From JBGANR01 sp044222225 (lineage in GTDB: Bacteria; Actinomycetota; Actinomycetes; Mycobacteriales; Mycobacteriaceae), in assembly GCA_044222225.1 (NCBI GenBank), contig JBGANR010000003.1:1-64000 (forward strand): a stretch of 64,000 nt of DNA, in the 5' to 3' direction. The first letter of the stretch is position 1, and every line of letters starts with the position of its first letter. The notes under the pieces were generated by a model. The model saw nothing but the letters and a program-made list of their open reading frames with translations. It did no database searches and was not told the DNA's origin. Shown here one piece after another: positions 50,509 to 59,468 of this stretch. Position numbers and translations under genes: made by a program.

Positions 50509-52058
50509 GAGCGCGACCGGCGGGCCTTCTTCCGCGGCGGCGGCAGGGCGCCCTCCGCCCGCAGCTGCGCGGCGTGCGCCGCGAGCGCGTCCACGAGGTC
50601 GACGACCGCGGCCGTCTCCGGCTGGACGTCGACGCGCAGGCCGAACTCGGCCGCCGTCTCGGCCGTCTTCGGGCCGATGCAGGCGATCAGCGTGCGGGCG
50701 TGCGGCTTGCCGGCGATGCCGACGAGGTTGCGCACGGTGGAGCTGGAGGTGAAGCAGACGGCGTCGAAACCGCCGGTCTTGATCGCCTCGCGGACGTCCG
50801 CCGGCGGCGGCGCGGCGCGCACCGTCCGGTAGGCCGTGACGTCGTCGATCTCCCAGCCGCGATCGCGCAGCCCCTCGGCGAGCGTCTCGGTGGCGATGTC
50901 GGCGCGCGGCAGCAGGATGCGGTTGACCGGGTCGAAGACGTCGTCGTACGGCGGGAAGTCCTCGAGCAGGCCGAGGCTGGACTGCTCACCGGCGGGCACC
51001 AGCTCGGGCTGGATGCCGAACGCGCGGACGCGGTCGGCCGTGCCCTGCCCGACGCAGGCGATCTTGACGCCCGAGAACGCGCGGGCGTCGAGACCGAACT
51101 CGGCGAACTTCTCCCACACGGCCTTGACGGCGTTGGTCGAGGTGAAGACGACCCACTGGTAGCGGCCGTCGACGAGGCCCTTGACGGCGCGTTCCATCTG
51201 CGCCGGGCTGCGCGGCGGCTCGACGGCGATCGTCGGCACCTCGGCCGGGATCGCGCCATGGCCGACGAGGCGATCGCTCATCTCGGCGGCCTGCTCCTTC
51301 GTGCGCGGCACGAGGACGTTCCAGCCGTAGAGCGCGCGCGTCTCCCACCAGGAGAGCTTGGCGCGCTGCGCGACGGGCTTGCCGACGGTGACGACGAGCG
51401 TCCCGGTCAGCTCCGCGCCGGCGTCGGCCAGACCCGCGAGCGTCGTGTCGACCGTGCGCTGCCGCCGCGTCGTGCCGGACGCCGTGACGGCGGCCGGGGT
51501 GTTGGGCGACAGCCCCTGCTCGGTGAGCGCGTCGGCCACCTCGCCGAGGTGCGAGGCGCTGGCCTGCAGCACGAGCGGGCCGGGCGACGCGGCGAGCGCG
51601 TCCCAATCGACCTCACCGCGGATGTCGGCCTCGGTGTGCCCGGAGCCGAGCGCGATGCCCGCGTAGCCCGGCACCGTCGACCCGGGCGAGAGGCCCGGGA
51701 CGATGTCGAAGCCGACGACGGTGCGCGCCAGCGCGGCCAGTTCGGCGACCACCGAGTCGGTGGTCAGCGGGTCGCCCGCGACGAGGCGGACGACGTCGGC
51801 CCCGGTCTTCGCGGCGGCCGCGGCGGCGCGCGCCACCTCGGCGGGCTCACCCAGCGCGGGACGGACGTCGATCTCGGCGCCCGAGAGCGTCGAACCGATC
51901 AGCGTCGTGATCTCGACCGGCACATCGGTGTCGGCGAGGACGGTCTGCGCGCCCGCGATGACCTCGCGCGCACGGATCGTCAGCAGGTCCGGATCACCCG
52001 GTCCTGTCCCGACGAAGGTGACACGGCCGGGGGTCGCAGCAGTTCGTGTTCGGCTCAT
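50505..52058 (-). CDS. hemD: uroporphyrinogen-III synthase fused to a SUMT-like methylase domain
   Basis: The 517-residue protein has an N-terminal tetrapyrrole methylase domain (about 10-240; FVGTGPGDPDLLTIRA) and a C-terminal HemD domain (about 245-500; VLVPRTKEQAAEMSDRL, VFTSTNAVKAVWE). HemD closes and rearranges the linear tetrapyrrole; the methylase part would make precorrin-2 if active. The motif VVRLVAGDPL differs from the VVRLKGGDP of active SUMT, as in M. tuberculosis. ATG 52058 is preceded by AGGAGA. Confidence 0.92.
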   Translation of the reverse strand: MSRTRTAATPGRVTFVGTGPGDPDLLTIRAREVIAGAQTVLADTDVPVEITTLIGSTLSGAEIDVRPALGEPAEVARAAAAAAKTGADVVRLVAGDPLTTDSVVAELAALARTVVGFDIVPGLSPGSTVPGYAGIALGSGHTEADIRGEVDWDALAASPGPLVLQASASHLGEVADALTEQGLSPNTPAAVTASGTTRRQRTVDTTLAGLADAGAELTGTLVVTVGKPVAQRAKLSWWETRALYGWNVLVPRTKEQAAEMSDRLVGHGAIPAEVPTIAVEPPRSPAQMERAVKGLVDGRYQWVVFTSTNAVKAVWEKFAEFGLDARAFSGVKIACVGQGTADRVRAFGIQPELVPAGEQSSLGLLEDFPPYDDVFDPVNRILLPRADIATETLAEGLRDRGWEIDDVTAYRTVRAAPPPADVREAIKTGGFDAVCFTSSSTVRNLVGIAGKPHARTLIACIGPKTAETAAEFGLRVDVQPETAAVVDLVDALAAHAAQLRAEGALPPPRKKARRSRS

Positions 52059-52068
52059 CGCTATTCTC

Positions 52069-53058
52069 CTATGCACCGCCCGACGGGGTCGTCGGCGGAG
52101 CAACGTTGCCACGGGCGTTCCGGCTCCCATACAGGTCGGCCGCCCCAAGGTCGAGCAGGTCCGCGGCGAGCGCCCGGCCGAGGTCGACGGGCCGCTGCAC
52201 GGGGCCGACGGCCGACGCCCGGATCGCATCCGAGCCGTCCTCCGCGGCGACGACCGCGCGCAGCGACAGCTCGGTGAAGATCCGGCCGTCCTCATCGATG
52301 GACTCGACGACCTCAGCGATCGCGCCGATCGGTGCCGTGCACCCCGCCTCGAGGGCGGCGAGAACGGCCCGCTCGGCGTCGACCGCCGCCCGGGTGGACG
52401 GATCGTCGAGTTCGGCGAGGATGCTCACCAGTTGGGCGTCGTCGCCGCGACATTCGATCGCCAGCGCTCCCTGCGCAGGCGCGGGAAGCAGCACGGACGT
52501 GTCGAAGGCCTCGGTCACCTCGCCGGTTCGCCCGATGCGGGCCAGGCCCGCGCGGGCTACGACGACGGCATCGAGACTGCCGTCGGCGACTTTGCCCAAC
52601 CGAGAATCAAGATTGCCTCGCAGGGGGCGGATTTCCAAACCGAGACCCAGTGCTCTAAGCTGGCCTGCCCGTCGCGGCGCGCTGGTGCCGACGGTGGAAC
52701 CCACCGGGAGCTCCCCCAGCACCATTCCGTCACGTGCGACGAGGGCGTCCCGCGGATCCTCCCGGGGCGGCACCGCGGCCAGCGCGATGTCCGGCACCGG
52801 GGCCGTCGGCAGATCCTTGTACGAGTGCACGGCGACGTCGACGCGCCCCTCGCGCAGCGCGACGCGGATCGCCGTCGTGAAGACGCCGACGCCGATCTCC
52901 TCCACCGGCGCCTGGCTGCGATCGCCGGGCGTCGAGATGAGGACGAGCTCGGCGTCGTGCCCGCGCGCGATGAGGGCGTCACGGATGGTTCCGGCCTGCG
53001 TGGTCGCCAGCAGCGAACCTCGCGTGCCGATGCGGATCGGCGTCACGGTCACGCTCAC
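52069..53058 (-). CDS. hemC: hydroxymethylbilane synthase
   Basis: HemC polymerises four porphobilinogens on a dipyrromethane cofactor. The cofactor-binding cysteine is in ALEAGCTAPIGA; RIGTRGSLLATTQAG and VAVHSYKDLPT are also diagnostic. The 329-residue length is normal. The GTG start overlaps the hemA stop by four bases. Confidence 0.97.
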   Translation of the reverse strand: MSVTVTPIRIGTRGSLLATTQAGTIRDALIARGHDAELVLISTPGDRSQAPVEEIGVGVFTTAIRVALREGRVDVAVHSYKDLPTAPVPDIALAAVPPREDPRDALVARDGMVLGELPVGSTVGTSAPRRAGQLRALGLGLEIRPLRGNLDSRLGKVADGSLDAVVVARAGLARIGRTGEVTEAFDTSVLLPAPAQGALAIECRGDDAQLVSILAELDDPSTRAAVDAERAVLAALEAGCTAPIGAIAEVVESIDEDGRIFTELSLRAVVAAEDGSDAIRASAVGPVQRPVDLGRALAADLLDLGAADLYGSRNARGNVAPPTTPSGGA

Positions 53059-54395
53059 TTTCGGTCGGCGGTCGCGGCCGACGGCGTCGAGACCGACTCG
53101 GCCGTGCCCGGGGAGAGTTCGAACAGTTCACGCAGTGCGGCCGCGTAGTCCGGCCCCCGCTCGGTGCCGGCGAGCTGCTTGACGCGCACCGTCGGCGCGT
53201 GCAACAGCTTGTCGACGACGCGTCGCACCGCTCGCGCCACCTCCTCGCGCTGGCCGTCGTCGAGGCCGCGCAACCGGGTGTCGAGCCGCAGGACCTCCGC
53301 GTCGACCACCTCCGCGGCCCATTGCCGCAGCGCCGCCACGGTGGGCGTCACCTCGGCCTCCCGCTGCGCGGTGAGGTAGCCGGCGACCTCGCCGGAGACG
53401 ATCCGGCGCGCGAGCGCCGCATCGGCCTCGGCCGCGGACGTCCCGGTGTCGCCGGCCAGCGACTCGATGTCGACGATGACGGCGCCCGGCAGCTCGGCTA
53501 CGGCCGGATCGACGTCGCGCGGCATGCCGAGATCGCAGAAGACGAGCGGATCGTCGGTGCCGACGGCCGGCGTCCGCGCGGCGAGCGCACGATGTACATC
53601 GGCGAGCCCGATGACGGTGCCTGTGGCCCCCGTCGCGGTGACGACGACGTCGGCCGTCGCCATGACGCCGGCGAGCCCGTCGAACCCGGCCGTGGCGGTG
53701 ACGACGTCGCCGCTGCGGCCGGCGTTGGCCGCCAGGTTCTCGGCGGCGGCGCGGCTGCGGTTGACCACCGTCAGCTCCCCCACCCCGCCGCGGACGAGGT
53801 GCGCGACGGCCAGTCCGCCCATCGCCCCCGCTCCGACGACGACGGCCCGTCGCGGCCGGCGGCCGAGCACGGTCGCCGCCTTCTCGAGGGCCACGGAGAC
53901 GACGGACGCCCCGGCGGTGTCGATGCCGGTCTCGGTGTGCACCCGCTTGCCGACGCGCAGCGCCTGCTGCGCGACCTCGTGCAACACGCGTCCGGCCGTG
54001 CCGTGCTCGTCGGCCGACGCGTAGGCGTCCCGGATCTGGCCGATGATCTGCTGCTCACCGACGACCATCGAATCGAGCCCGGCGGCCACCGAGAAGAGGT
54101 GCTCGACGGCGGCCTCGGAGTAGTGGACGTAGGCGTGCGGCGTCAGCTGCGCCACCGAGAGCCGGGAGTGGTCGGAGAACGTCGCACCGATCGCCTCCAG
54201 CGCCGGGTGGAACGCCTCGACCACGGCGTACACCTCGACGCGGTTGCACGTCGAGACGATCATCGCCTCGCCGATCGCCGCGCTCTCCAGCAGCCGGCCG
54301 GCGAACTTGGGCCGGTCGGCGTCGGAGACGGCCATCCGCTCGAGCACCGGAACGGGCGCGCTCCGGTGGCTCACACCGAACATGAGGAGACTCAT
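53055..54395 (-). CDS. hemA: glutamyl-tRNA reductase
   Basis: HemA reduces glutamyl-tRNA to glutamate semialdehyde, the first committed step. The catalytic cysteine lies in IVSTCNRVEVYA, and GVSHRSAPV, VGEQQIIGQIRDAY and the NADPH motif VVGAGAMGGLA follow. The length of 446 is normal, with an acidic tail after the dimerization helix. The ATG overlaps the rex stop (ATGA). Transcription is expected to be under Rex control. Confidence 0.97.
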   Translation of the reverse strand: MSLLMFGVSHRSAPVPVLERMAVSDADRPKFAGRLLESAAIGEAMIVSTCNRVEVYAVVEAFHPALEAIGATFSDHSRLSVAQLTPHAYVHYSEAAVEHLFSVAAGLDSMVVGEQQIIGQIRDAYASADEHGTAGRVLHEVAQQALRVGKRVHTETGIDTAGASVVSVALEKAATVLGRRPRRAVVVGAGAMGGLAVAHLVRGGVGELTVVNRSRAAAENLAANAGRSGDVVTATAGFDGLAGVMATADVVVTATGATGTVIGLADVHRALAARTPAVGTDDPLVFCDLGMPRDVDPAVAELPGAVIVDIESLAGDTGTSAAEADAALARRIVSGEVAGYLTAQREAEVTPTVAALRQWAAEVVDAEVLRLDTRLRGLDDGQREEVARAVRRVVDKLLHAPTVRVKQLAGTERGPDYAAALRELFELSPGTAESVSTPSAATADRK

Positions 54396-55030
54396 CGGCC
54401 TGTACCACCCACTCCGGCGAACGCCAGCTTCTGGACCTCGAGGCCGAGGTCGACGGGACGGATCCGCGCGCCGTCACGGCCGACGACGTCGACCCCGGTG
54501 ACGTTGAGGATCTGCGTGACGCCCGCGGCGAGGAACGCATCGCAGACGGCCTGTGCATCGGCCTCGGCGAACACTCCGCTGCCCGCGCCGTTCGCGATGA
54601 CGCCGATGCGGACGTTCCCGCCGGCGCACACCGCCGCGATTCCGGCGGCGTCCGCGACGACGGCGACGACCGCGAAGCCGCGGCGTGCGGCGGATGCGGC
54701 GACCGCCCGGCCGAGCTCGCCGTCACCGGCGACCGCGACCGTCACGGGGGTCTGCGCGCCGAGCGTCGCGGCGAGCTTCTCCGTCAGCGCCGCGACGTCG
54801 TAGCCGACGCCGCGCACACCGTTGGCCGATACGTAGGAGAGATCCTTGCGCAGGATCGCGGCGTTGACGCCGGAGAGCTCGGCGAGACGGCCGCTGGACG
54901 CGACCGAGACGCCGTTGGACGAGAACACCCGGAGCACACCGAGGTAGGTAGCCATCCGCTGCACTGCGGCGTCCGGGATCCTGACCGCGGGGCTCGGGCT
55001 GTGAGGGGTCCGCGTGGGCACGGCACCCAC
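54392..55030 (-). CDS. rex: redox-sensing transcriptional repressor Rex
   Basis: Rex senses the NADH/NAD ratio. The N-terminal winged helix reads RLAELSGVNAAILRKDLSYV and ends GVRGVGYDVAAL; the C-terminal Rossmann domain has VAVAGDGELGRAVA, in which the usual GxGxxG is GDGELG. At about 212 residues from GTG 55030 (GTG 55021 is an alternative) it is normal. The rex-hemA-hemC-hemD order is the Streptomyces arrangement. Mycobacterium tuberculosis has no rex here. A Rex-type operator lies 12 bases upstream. Confidence 0.9.
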   Translation of the reverse strand: MGAVPTRTPHSPSPAVRIPDAAVQRMATYLGVLRVFSSNGVSVASSGRLAELSGVNAAILRKDLSYVSANGVRGVGYDVAALTEKLAATLGAQTPVTVAVAGDGELGRAVAASAARRGFAVVAVVADAAGIAAVCAGGNVRIGVIANGAGSGVFAEADAQAVCDAFLAAGVTQILNVTGVDVVGRDGARIRPVDLGLEVQKLAFAGVGGTGR

Positions 55031-55041
55031 GGTAACGCTCT

Positions 55042-55057
55042 CGTGAGTACGTTCACA
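55042..55057. promoter_or_regulatory. Rex operator (ROP-like)
   Basis: CGTGAGTACGTTCACA matches the Rex consensus TGTGAACGCGTTCACA at 12 of 16 positions. It ends in the last codons of the glutaredoxin-like gene and lies just before the rex start, so it likely controls rex-hemACDB. Confidence 0.65.
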
Positions 55058-55310
55058 AACCGCGACGAGCCGACAGGTCGGCGCGCAATCTGGGCTCGTC
55101 GACGTCGAAATAGGAGTGCTCGACACCGTCGAGCAGGACGACGGGCACCCGGTCGCCGAACTCCGCCCGCAGCGACGGGTCCGCCTGCGCCCGCTCGTCG
55201 ACGTCGATCACGTCGACGCCCACGCCGAACTCCCCGCAGATGCGCAGGAGGTCGGCGTGGGCGACGGCGCAGAGGTGACAGCCGGCGCGGCCGAGGAGCG
55301 TGACCTTCAT
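55053..55310 (-). CDS. glutaredoxin-like protein
   Basis: The 85-residue protein has a thioredoxin fold with the redox pair Cys11/Cys14 in LLGRAGCHLCAVA, and is the counterpart of Rv0508, which also sits upstream of hemA. Its target is unknown. Its 3' end overlaps the Rex operator. Confidence 0.87.
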   Translation of the reverse strand: MKVTLLGRAGCHLCAVAHADLLRICGEFGVGVDVIDVDERAQADPSLRAEFGDRVPVVLLDGVEHSYFDVDEPRLRADLSARRGL

Positions 55311-55332
55311 CGCCCCAGTCTCGCGCACGCGC

Positions 55333-55364
55333 GCAGCGGGGATGGTCGCAACCATCCCCGCTGC
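55333..55364 (-). terminator. 14-bp hairpin after the aldolase gene
   Basis: A perfect inverted repeat (55333-55346, 55351-55364) with a 4-base loop lies between the class II aldolase stop and the glutaredoxin-like start. There is no T-tract. Confidence 0.6.
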
Positions 55365-55384
55365 ACTCGGTCTCACCCGGCGCG

Positions 55385-56161
55385 TCAGTCCCGGTAGTCG
55401 GGCGCGATGCGGTCGAGCAGGCGCAGCAGCGCCGCCCAGGCCAGGTCGTAGGCCTCGTCGTCGGTGTAGTCGTCTCCCGACCCGCCGGCGAACTGCCGCG
55501 CGGTGTGCTCGGCGATCTCGTGCGGCGGGATCCGCAGCTCGCCCGACGACAGCGCGGCGACCTGGATGTCGCACGCCTTCTCCAGGTAGAACATCCGCAG
55601 GAACGCCTGCTGCGGCGTCTCACCGACGGTGAGCAGGCCATGGTTGCGCAGGATGAGCGCCGGATGCCCGCCCAGGTCGGCGACGAGCCGCTCCCGCTCG
55701 GCGAGGTTGAGCGCGATGCCCTCGTAGTCGTGATAGCCGACGCGGTCGTAGAACTCCATCGACATCTGGTTGAGCGGCAGCAACCCGTGCTCCTGCGCGG
55801 CGACCGCGCAACCGGCTCTCGTGTGCGTGTGCAGCACGCAATGCGCGTCGGCCCGGGCCTCGTGGATCGCGCCGTGGATCACGAAGCCGGCCGGGTTGAC
55901 CCGGTACGCCGACGGCTCGACGAGCTCCCCGTCCAGGCCGACCTTGACGAGGTTCGACGCGGTGATCTCCTCGAACAGCAGGCCGTAGGGGTTGATGAGG
56001 AAGTGATGCTCGGGCCCGGGAACGCGCACCGAGATGTGGGTGAAGATCAGATCGGTCATCCGGAAGTGGGCGATGAGCCGGTAGACGGCGGCCAGCTGCC
56101 GGCGCAGCTCCGTCTCGGTCGCGGCGTCCGTCGCCGCGGGGGCGGGCACGGTGGCGGTCAT
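55385..56161 (-). CDS. class II aldolase/adducin family protein
   Basis: The 258-residue protein belongs to the zinc-dependent class II aldolase/adducin family, which includes fuculose-phosphate aldolase and sugar-acid epimerases. The zinc ligands are visible as HTHTRAG (about 110-116) and RNHGLLTVG (about 167-175), with the catalytic glutamate region near EITASNLVKV. Substrate unknown. It lies 84 bases downstream of the TetR gene on the same strand, behind its own AT-rich promoter. Confidence 0.88.
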   Translation of the reverse strand: MTATVPAPAATDAATETELRRQLAAVYRLIAHFRMTDLIFTHISVRVPGPEHHFLINPYGLLFEEITASNLVKVGLDGELVEPSAYRVNPAGFVIHGAIHEARADAHCVLHTHTRAGCAVAAQEHGLLPLNQMSMEFYDRVGYHDYEGIALNLAERERLVADLGGHPALILRNHGLLTVGETPQQAFLRMFYLEKACDIQVAALSSGELRIPPHEIAEHTARQFAGGSGDDYTDDEAYDLAWAALLRLLDRIAPDYRD

Positions 56162-56188
56162 GTCGAGGTCCCTTCGTTCGTTTTTTTA

Positions 56189-56217
56189 AATATACCGCTC
56201 GAAATAAATAAAGTCCA
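56189..56217 (-). promoter_or_regulatory. AT-rich promoter of the aldolase gene
   Basis: On the minus strand TGGACT (56217-56212), a 17-base spacer and TATATT (56194-56189) form a good promoter about 30 bases before the start codon. The 40-base AT block with imperfect symmetry (TTTATTTAT ... ATATTTAAA) stands out and could be a TetR operator. Confidence 0.5.
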
Positions 56218-56245
56218 GGGTCGGCGCCGATCCGATCTCCGCAGC

Positions 56246-56854
56246 TCAGCCCGTCGCACCCGCGCTCAGCGCGGCCGCGACACAGCGCGCCGCGAACCCG
56301 TCCGCCCGGACCACGGCCATCGTGACGGGGTCGAGCACCGCTTCGAACGCGGCGCCGTCGGACAGCGAGAGCAGCGCGAACGTCGCGGCGTCGACGTCGA
56401 GGTCCGGCGGGAACGTCCCCTCCCGGCAGCCGGCCTCCAGCACGCCGCGGACGACACGTCGCCAGCGGGCCAGGAAGCCCTCGATCTCGCCGCGAGCCCC
56501 CTCCGCGGCGGCGCCCTCGGCGTAGAAGAACAGGAAGACGCGCGTCATCGCGAGCCGCCGGTCGTCCAGCGGCAGCACGCTCTCGACGACGGCCGTCAGC
56601 CGGGCACGGGCGTCGGCGCCGCCGTCGAGGATCGACTCGTACGTCCGCCCCTGCAGCTCTCCGGCACGCCGCAGCGCCGCCAGGAGCAGGTCGCCGCGGG
56701 AGGCGAAATAGTGGTTCAGCACCCCGGTCGACCAGCCGCTCTCCGCCGCTGCGGCCCTGGTCGTCACCGCCGCCAGCCCTTCGCGCGCGACGAGCGCCAG
56801 GGCCACGTCGGCCAACTCGCGCCGGCGCTCGTCGTGATCAACGATCTTCGGCAC
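56246..56854 (-). CDS. TetR-family transcriptional regulator
   Basis: The 202-residue regulator has an N-terminal HTH (AVTTRAAAAESGWSTGVLNHYF) and a C-terminal ligand domain. The start GTG 56854 (MPKIVDHDERRRELADVAL) is supported by AGGAGGT, four bases upstream. It lies between the symporter gene and the aldolase gene on the same strand, so it is a candidate local repressor of one or both. Confidence 0.92.
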   Translation of the reverse strand: MPKIVDHDERRRELADVALALVAREGLAAVTTRAAAAESGWSTGVLNHYFASRGDLLLAALRRAGELQGRTYESILDGGADARARLTAVVESVLPLDDRRLAMTRVFLFFYAEGAAAEGARGEIEGFLARWRRVVRGVLEAGCREGTFPPDLDVDAATFALLSLSDGAAFEAVLDPVTMAVVRADGFAARCVAAALSAGATG

Positions 56855-56934
56855 GGCTACCTCCTGCGACGGCTTCGATACGACTCTCGGCCACGGCCCG
56901 TGCGGGGCCGCGGCCGAGAGTCGGCGGTACGAGG

Positions 56935-58404
56935 CTAGCGAGACGCCGGGCTCTCGGCCTCCTCGTCGGAGCGACCCGCGACGCGGGCGCTCCACACGGC
57001 CATGACCTCCGGCGGCGTCGGCTTCGTGGCGAGGCTGACGGCGACGAACACGACGAAGGCGCTGAGGATGCCGACGTAGACCGGCTCGTTGGCCAGCACG
57101 TCGTCCATGACGACCATCGTGGCGAGGGTGCCGACCGTGCCGGCCGCCATCGACGCCAGCGCACCGATGCCGGTCGCGCGCTTCCAGAAGAGGCCGCCGA
57201 GGATCGCGACGAGCAGTCCGCCGACGAGCACGTCGTAGGCGATGGTCAGGGCGGACACGACGTCGTTGATCATGGCCGCGATGACGACGGCGATGATGCC
57301 GATGGCCATGACGTAGAGCCGGTTGCCGCGCACGTCGTGCTCGGGGTCGATGTCATCGGCCGCCCGCGGGGGCCTGCCGATCATCTGGCCGAGCATCGGG
57401 GCGACGTCGTGCCGCGCGACGGTGGCGGTGGCGATGAGCGCACCCGAGGCCGTCGACATCATGGCCGCGACGGCGCCGGCGAGCACGATGCCGCTGAGGC
57501 CCTCCGGCAGGACGTGCTTGGCGACGTCGGCGTAGACGTCGTCCATCACCGTGATGTCCGGCATGACGACGTGCGCCGCGAGACCGATGAGCGCGCCGGC
57601 GATGCCGTAGAGCACGCAGTAGCCCGCGGCGATGGTGCCGCCCCAGCGCGCGACCTCCGGCGAGCGCGCGGTGAAGACGCGCTGCCAGATGTCCTGGCCG
57701 ATGAGCATGCCGAGGCTGTAGATGACGAAGTAGGTGATGATCGTCTGGGTGCCGATCGCGGTGAAGTCGAAGACCGAATCGCCGAGGCGCTCCTTGATGC
57801 CGTCGAAGCCGCCGGCGCGGTTCCACGTGAACGGCAGCAGCAGGAAGAAGATGCCGATCGTCTTGATGACGAACTGGACGACGTCCGTGAGGGTGATCGA
57901 CCACATGCCGCCGAGCGAGGAGTACGCGACGACCACCGCGCCGCCGAGCACGATCGAGCCGATCCGCGGGAAGCCGAACAGGACGTTGAAGATGCTCGCG
58001 TAGGCGATCGTGGACGTCACCGTCAGCATGAGCGTGTAGACGACCATGACGATGCCCGACGCCCCCGTCGCGTCGATGCCGTAGCGCAGCTTGAGCATCT
58101 CGGAGACGGTGTAGACCTTGAGCCGCTGGATCGAGGCCGAGAACAGCAGGCTGATGGCGAGCAGGCCGACGGCGATCGCGACCACGAGCCACATGCCCGA
58201 GATCCCGTACTTGTAGCCGAGACCGACGCCGCCGACCGTCGACGCGCCGCCGATGACGACGGCGGCCATCGTGCTCGTGTACAGGCCCACGCCGAGCCGG
58301 CGGCCGGCCACGAGGTACTCGCTCGAGTTGCTGGCGCGGCGCTTGCCCCACCAGCCGAAGGCGAGCATGGCCCCCAGATAGATGATGATGATTGCGATGT
58401 CCAT
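56935..58404 (-). CDS. sodium:solute symporter family protein
   Basis: This 489-residue protein has about 13 transmembrane helices and the SSS pattern SSEYLVAGRRLGVGLYTSTM, GGASTVGGVGLGYKYG, and ALIATATVARHD. The family carries sugars, amino acids, urea or short-chain acids by sodium symport. The substrate is not clear; the adjacent aldolase suggests a sugar or sugar acid. ATG 58404 is used (MDIAIIIIYLGAM); the longer frame overlaps the LysR gene and is rejected. Confidence 0.9.
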   Translation of the reverse strand: MDIAIIIIYLGAMLAFGWWGKRRASNSSEYLVAGRRLGVGLYTSTMAAVVIGGASTVGGVGLGYKYGISGMWLVVAIAVGLLAISLLFSASIQRLKVYTVSEMLKLRYGIDATGASGIVMVVYTLMLTVTSTIAYASIFNVLFGFPRIGSIVLGGAVVVAYSSLGGMWSITLTDVVQFVIKTIGIFFLLLPFTWNRAGGFDGIKERLGDSVFDFTAIGTQTIITYFVIYSLGMLIGQDIWQRVFTARSPEVARWGGTIAAGYCVLYGIAGALIGLAAHVVMPDITVMDDVYADVAKHVLPEGLSGIVLAGAVAAMMSTASGALIATATVARHDVAPMLGQMIGRPPRAADDIDPEHDVRGNRLYVMAIGIIAVVIAAMINDVVSALTIAYDVLVGGLLVAILGGLFWKRATGIGALASMAAGTVGTLATMVVMDDVLANEPVYVGILSAFVVFVAVSLATKPTPPEVMAVWSARVAGRSDEEAESPASR

Positions 58405-58458
58405 GTGATGAACGTAAGCAGCGTCACGGCCCTGATGAAGCGATGAAATCAAGAAGAT

Positions 58459-58478
58459 ACTTCCAAGATCCGTGAAGT
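58459..58478. promoter_or_regulatory. LysR-type operator candidate
   Basis: ACTTC-N10-GAAGT lies 12 bases before the LysR start codon in the divergent gap with the symporter. LysR regulators bind such symmetrical T-N11-A sites and typically control the divergent gene. Confidence 0.4.
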
Positions 58479-58489
58479 AAGGACTGCCG

Positions 58490-59377
58490 GTGGCCACCCT
58501 CCCCGACCTCAAGCTCATCCAGGTCTTCGCCGCCGTAGTCCGCAATCAGGGTTTTGCCGCGGCGCAGCAGGATCTCGGACTGTCGGTTCAGGCGATCAGC
58601 ACCTATATGGCCCAGCTCGAACGGCACCTCGGGCTCGTCCTCTGCCATCGCGGACGCGCCGGCTTCAGCCTGACGAGCAAAGGTGAGCTTTATCACAAAG
58701 AATGTCAGCGGATACTTTCCGAGTTGGAGAACTTCGAGCGATACGGCCTCGCCCTCCAGGGCGCGCTGCGCGGCACCCTGACGATCGGCGTGCTCGACTC
58801 GACCGTGACCGACCCGCGACTGCCGCTCTCGGACGTCATCGGCATGTTCACCACCGACCACGCCGAGGTCTTCATCGACCTGCAGATCAGGGCCCCGCGC
58901 GAACTGCTGGCCGGCGTCCTCGACGACCGCATCGACGTCGGCATCGGCTCGTTCCCGTCGATCCCCGGCTCCCTGATGTCCCGGCCGCTGCACCAGGAGC
59001 AGCACTGGCTCTTCTGCAGCGACAAGCATCCCCTCTTCGACGTCCGCCGCGTCCCGCCGGATCTCATCGGCCGGCAACGCATGGTCACCCGCAGCTACTG
59101 GAACGAACCGGAGCTGGCCCGGCACGGCTTCACCGACAAATCGGCGAGCGTCGACAACATGGAGGCGCAGCTCATGCTCATCCTCTCCGGCGGTTACATC
59201 GGCTATCTGCCCGAGCACTACGCCGACCCGTGGGTCGACCGCGGACACCTGCGACCGCTGCTGCCTGCCTCCTTCGGCTATCAGACGCCGTTCTCGCTCA
59301 TCCACCGCCGCGGACGGTCCCGCGAACCCCTCGTCCTGACGTTCAGCGAACTCGTCGAGACGCGCATGGGGACCTGA
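58490..59377 (+). CDS. LysR-family transcriptional regulator
   Basis: The 295-residue protein has the LysR winged helix (LKLIQVFAAVVRNQGFAAAQQDLGLS ... IS) in its first 60 residues and a substrate-binding domain afterwards. The divergent symporter gene is its most probable target; effector unknown. The start is GTG 58490, after GTAAGGAC. Confidence 0.92.
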   Translation: MATLPDLKLIQVFAAVVRNQGFAAAQQDLGLSVQAISTYMAQLERHLGLVLCHRGRAGFSLTSKGELYHKECQRILSELENFERYGLALQGALRGTLTIGVLDSTVTDPRLPLSDVIGMFTTDHAEVFIDLQIRAPRELLAGVLDDRIDVGIGSFPSIPGSLMSRPLHQEQHWLFCSDKHPLFDVRRVPPDLIGRQRMVTRSYWNEPELARHGFTDKSASVDNMEAQLMLILSGGYIGYLPEHYADPWVDRGHLRPLLPASFGYQTPFSLIHRRGRSREPLVLTFSELVETRMGT

Positions 59378-59468
59378 CCGTCCGGCGGCTACGCTGAGTC
59401 CGTGGCCGCCCGCCCGAGGGCGGCGGCTACGCCCAGCAGCGGATCGCCCTTCCGGCAGGAGGTAGCAG

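Noticed and set aside
50505..52058. SUMT-like domain in HemD as a degenerate gene fusion of special interest
   Set aside because: The same fusion and the same VVRLVAGDPL motif occur in mycobacterial HemD, so it is ancestral.
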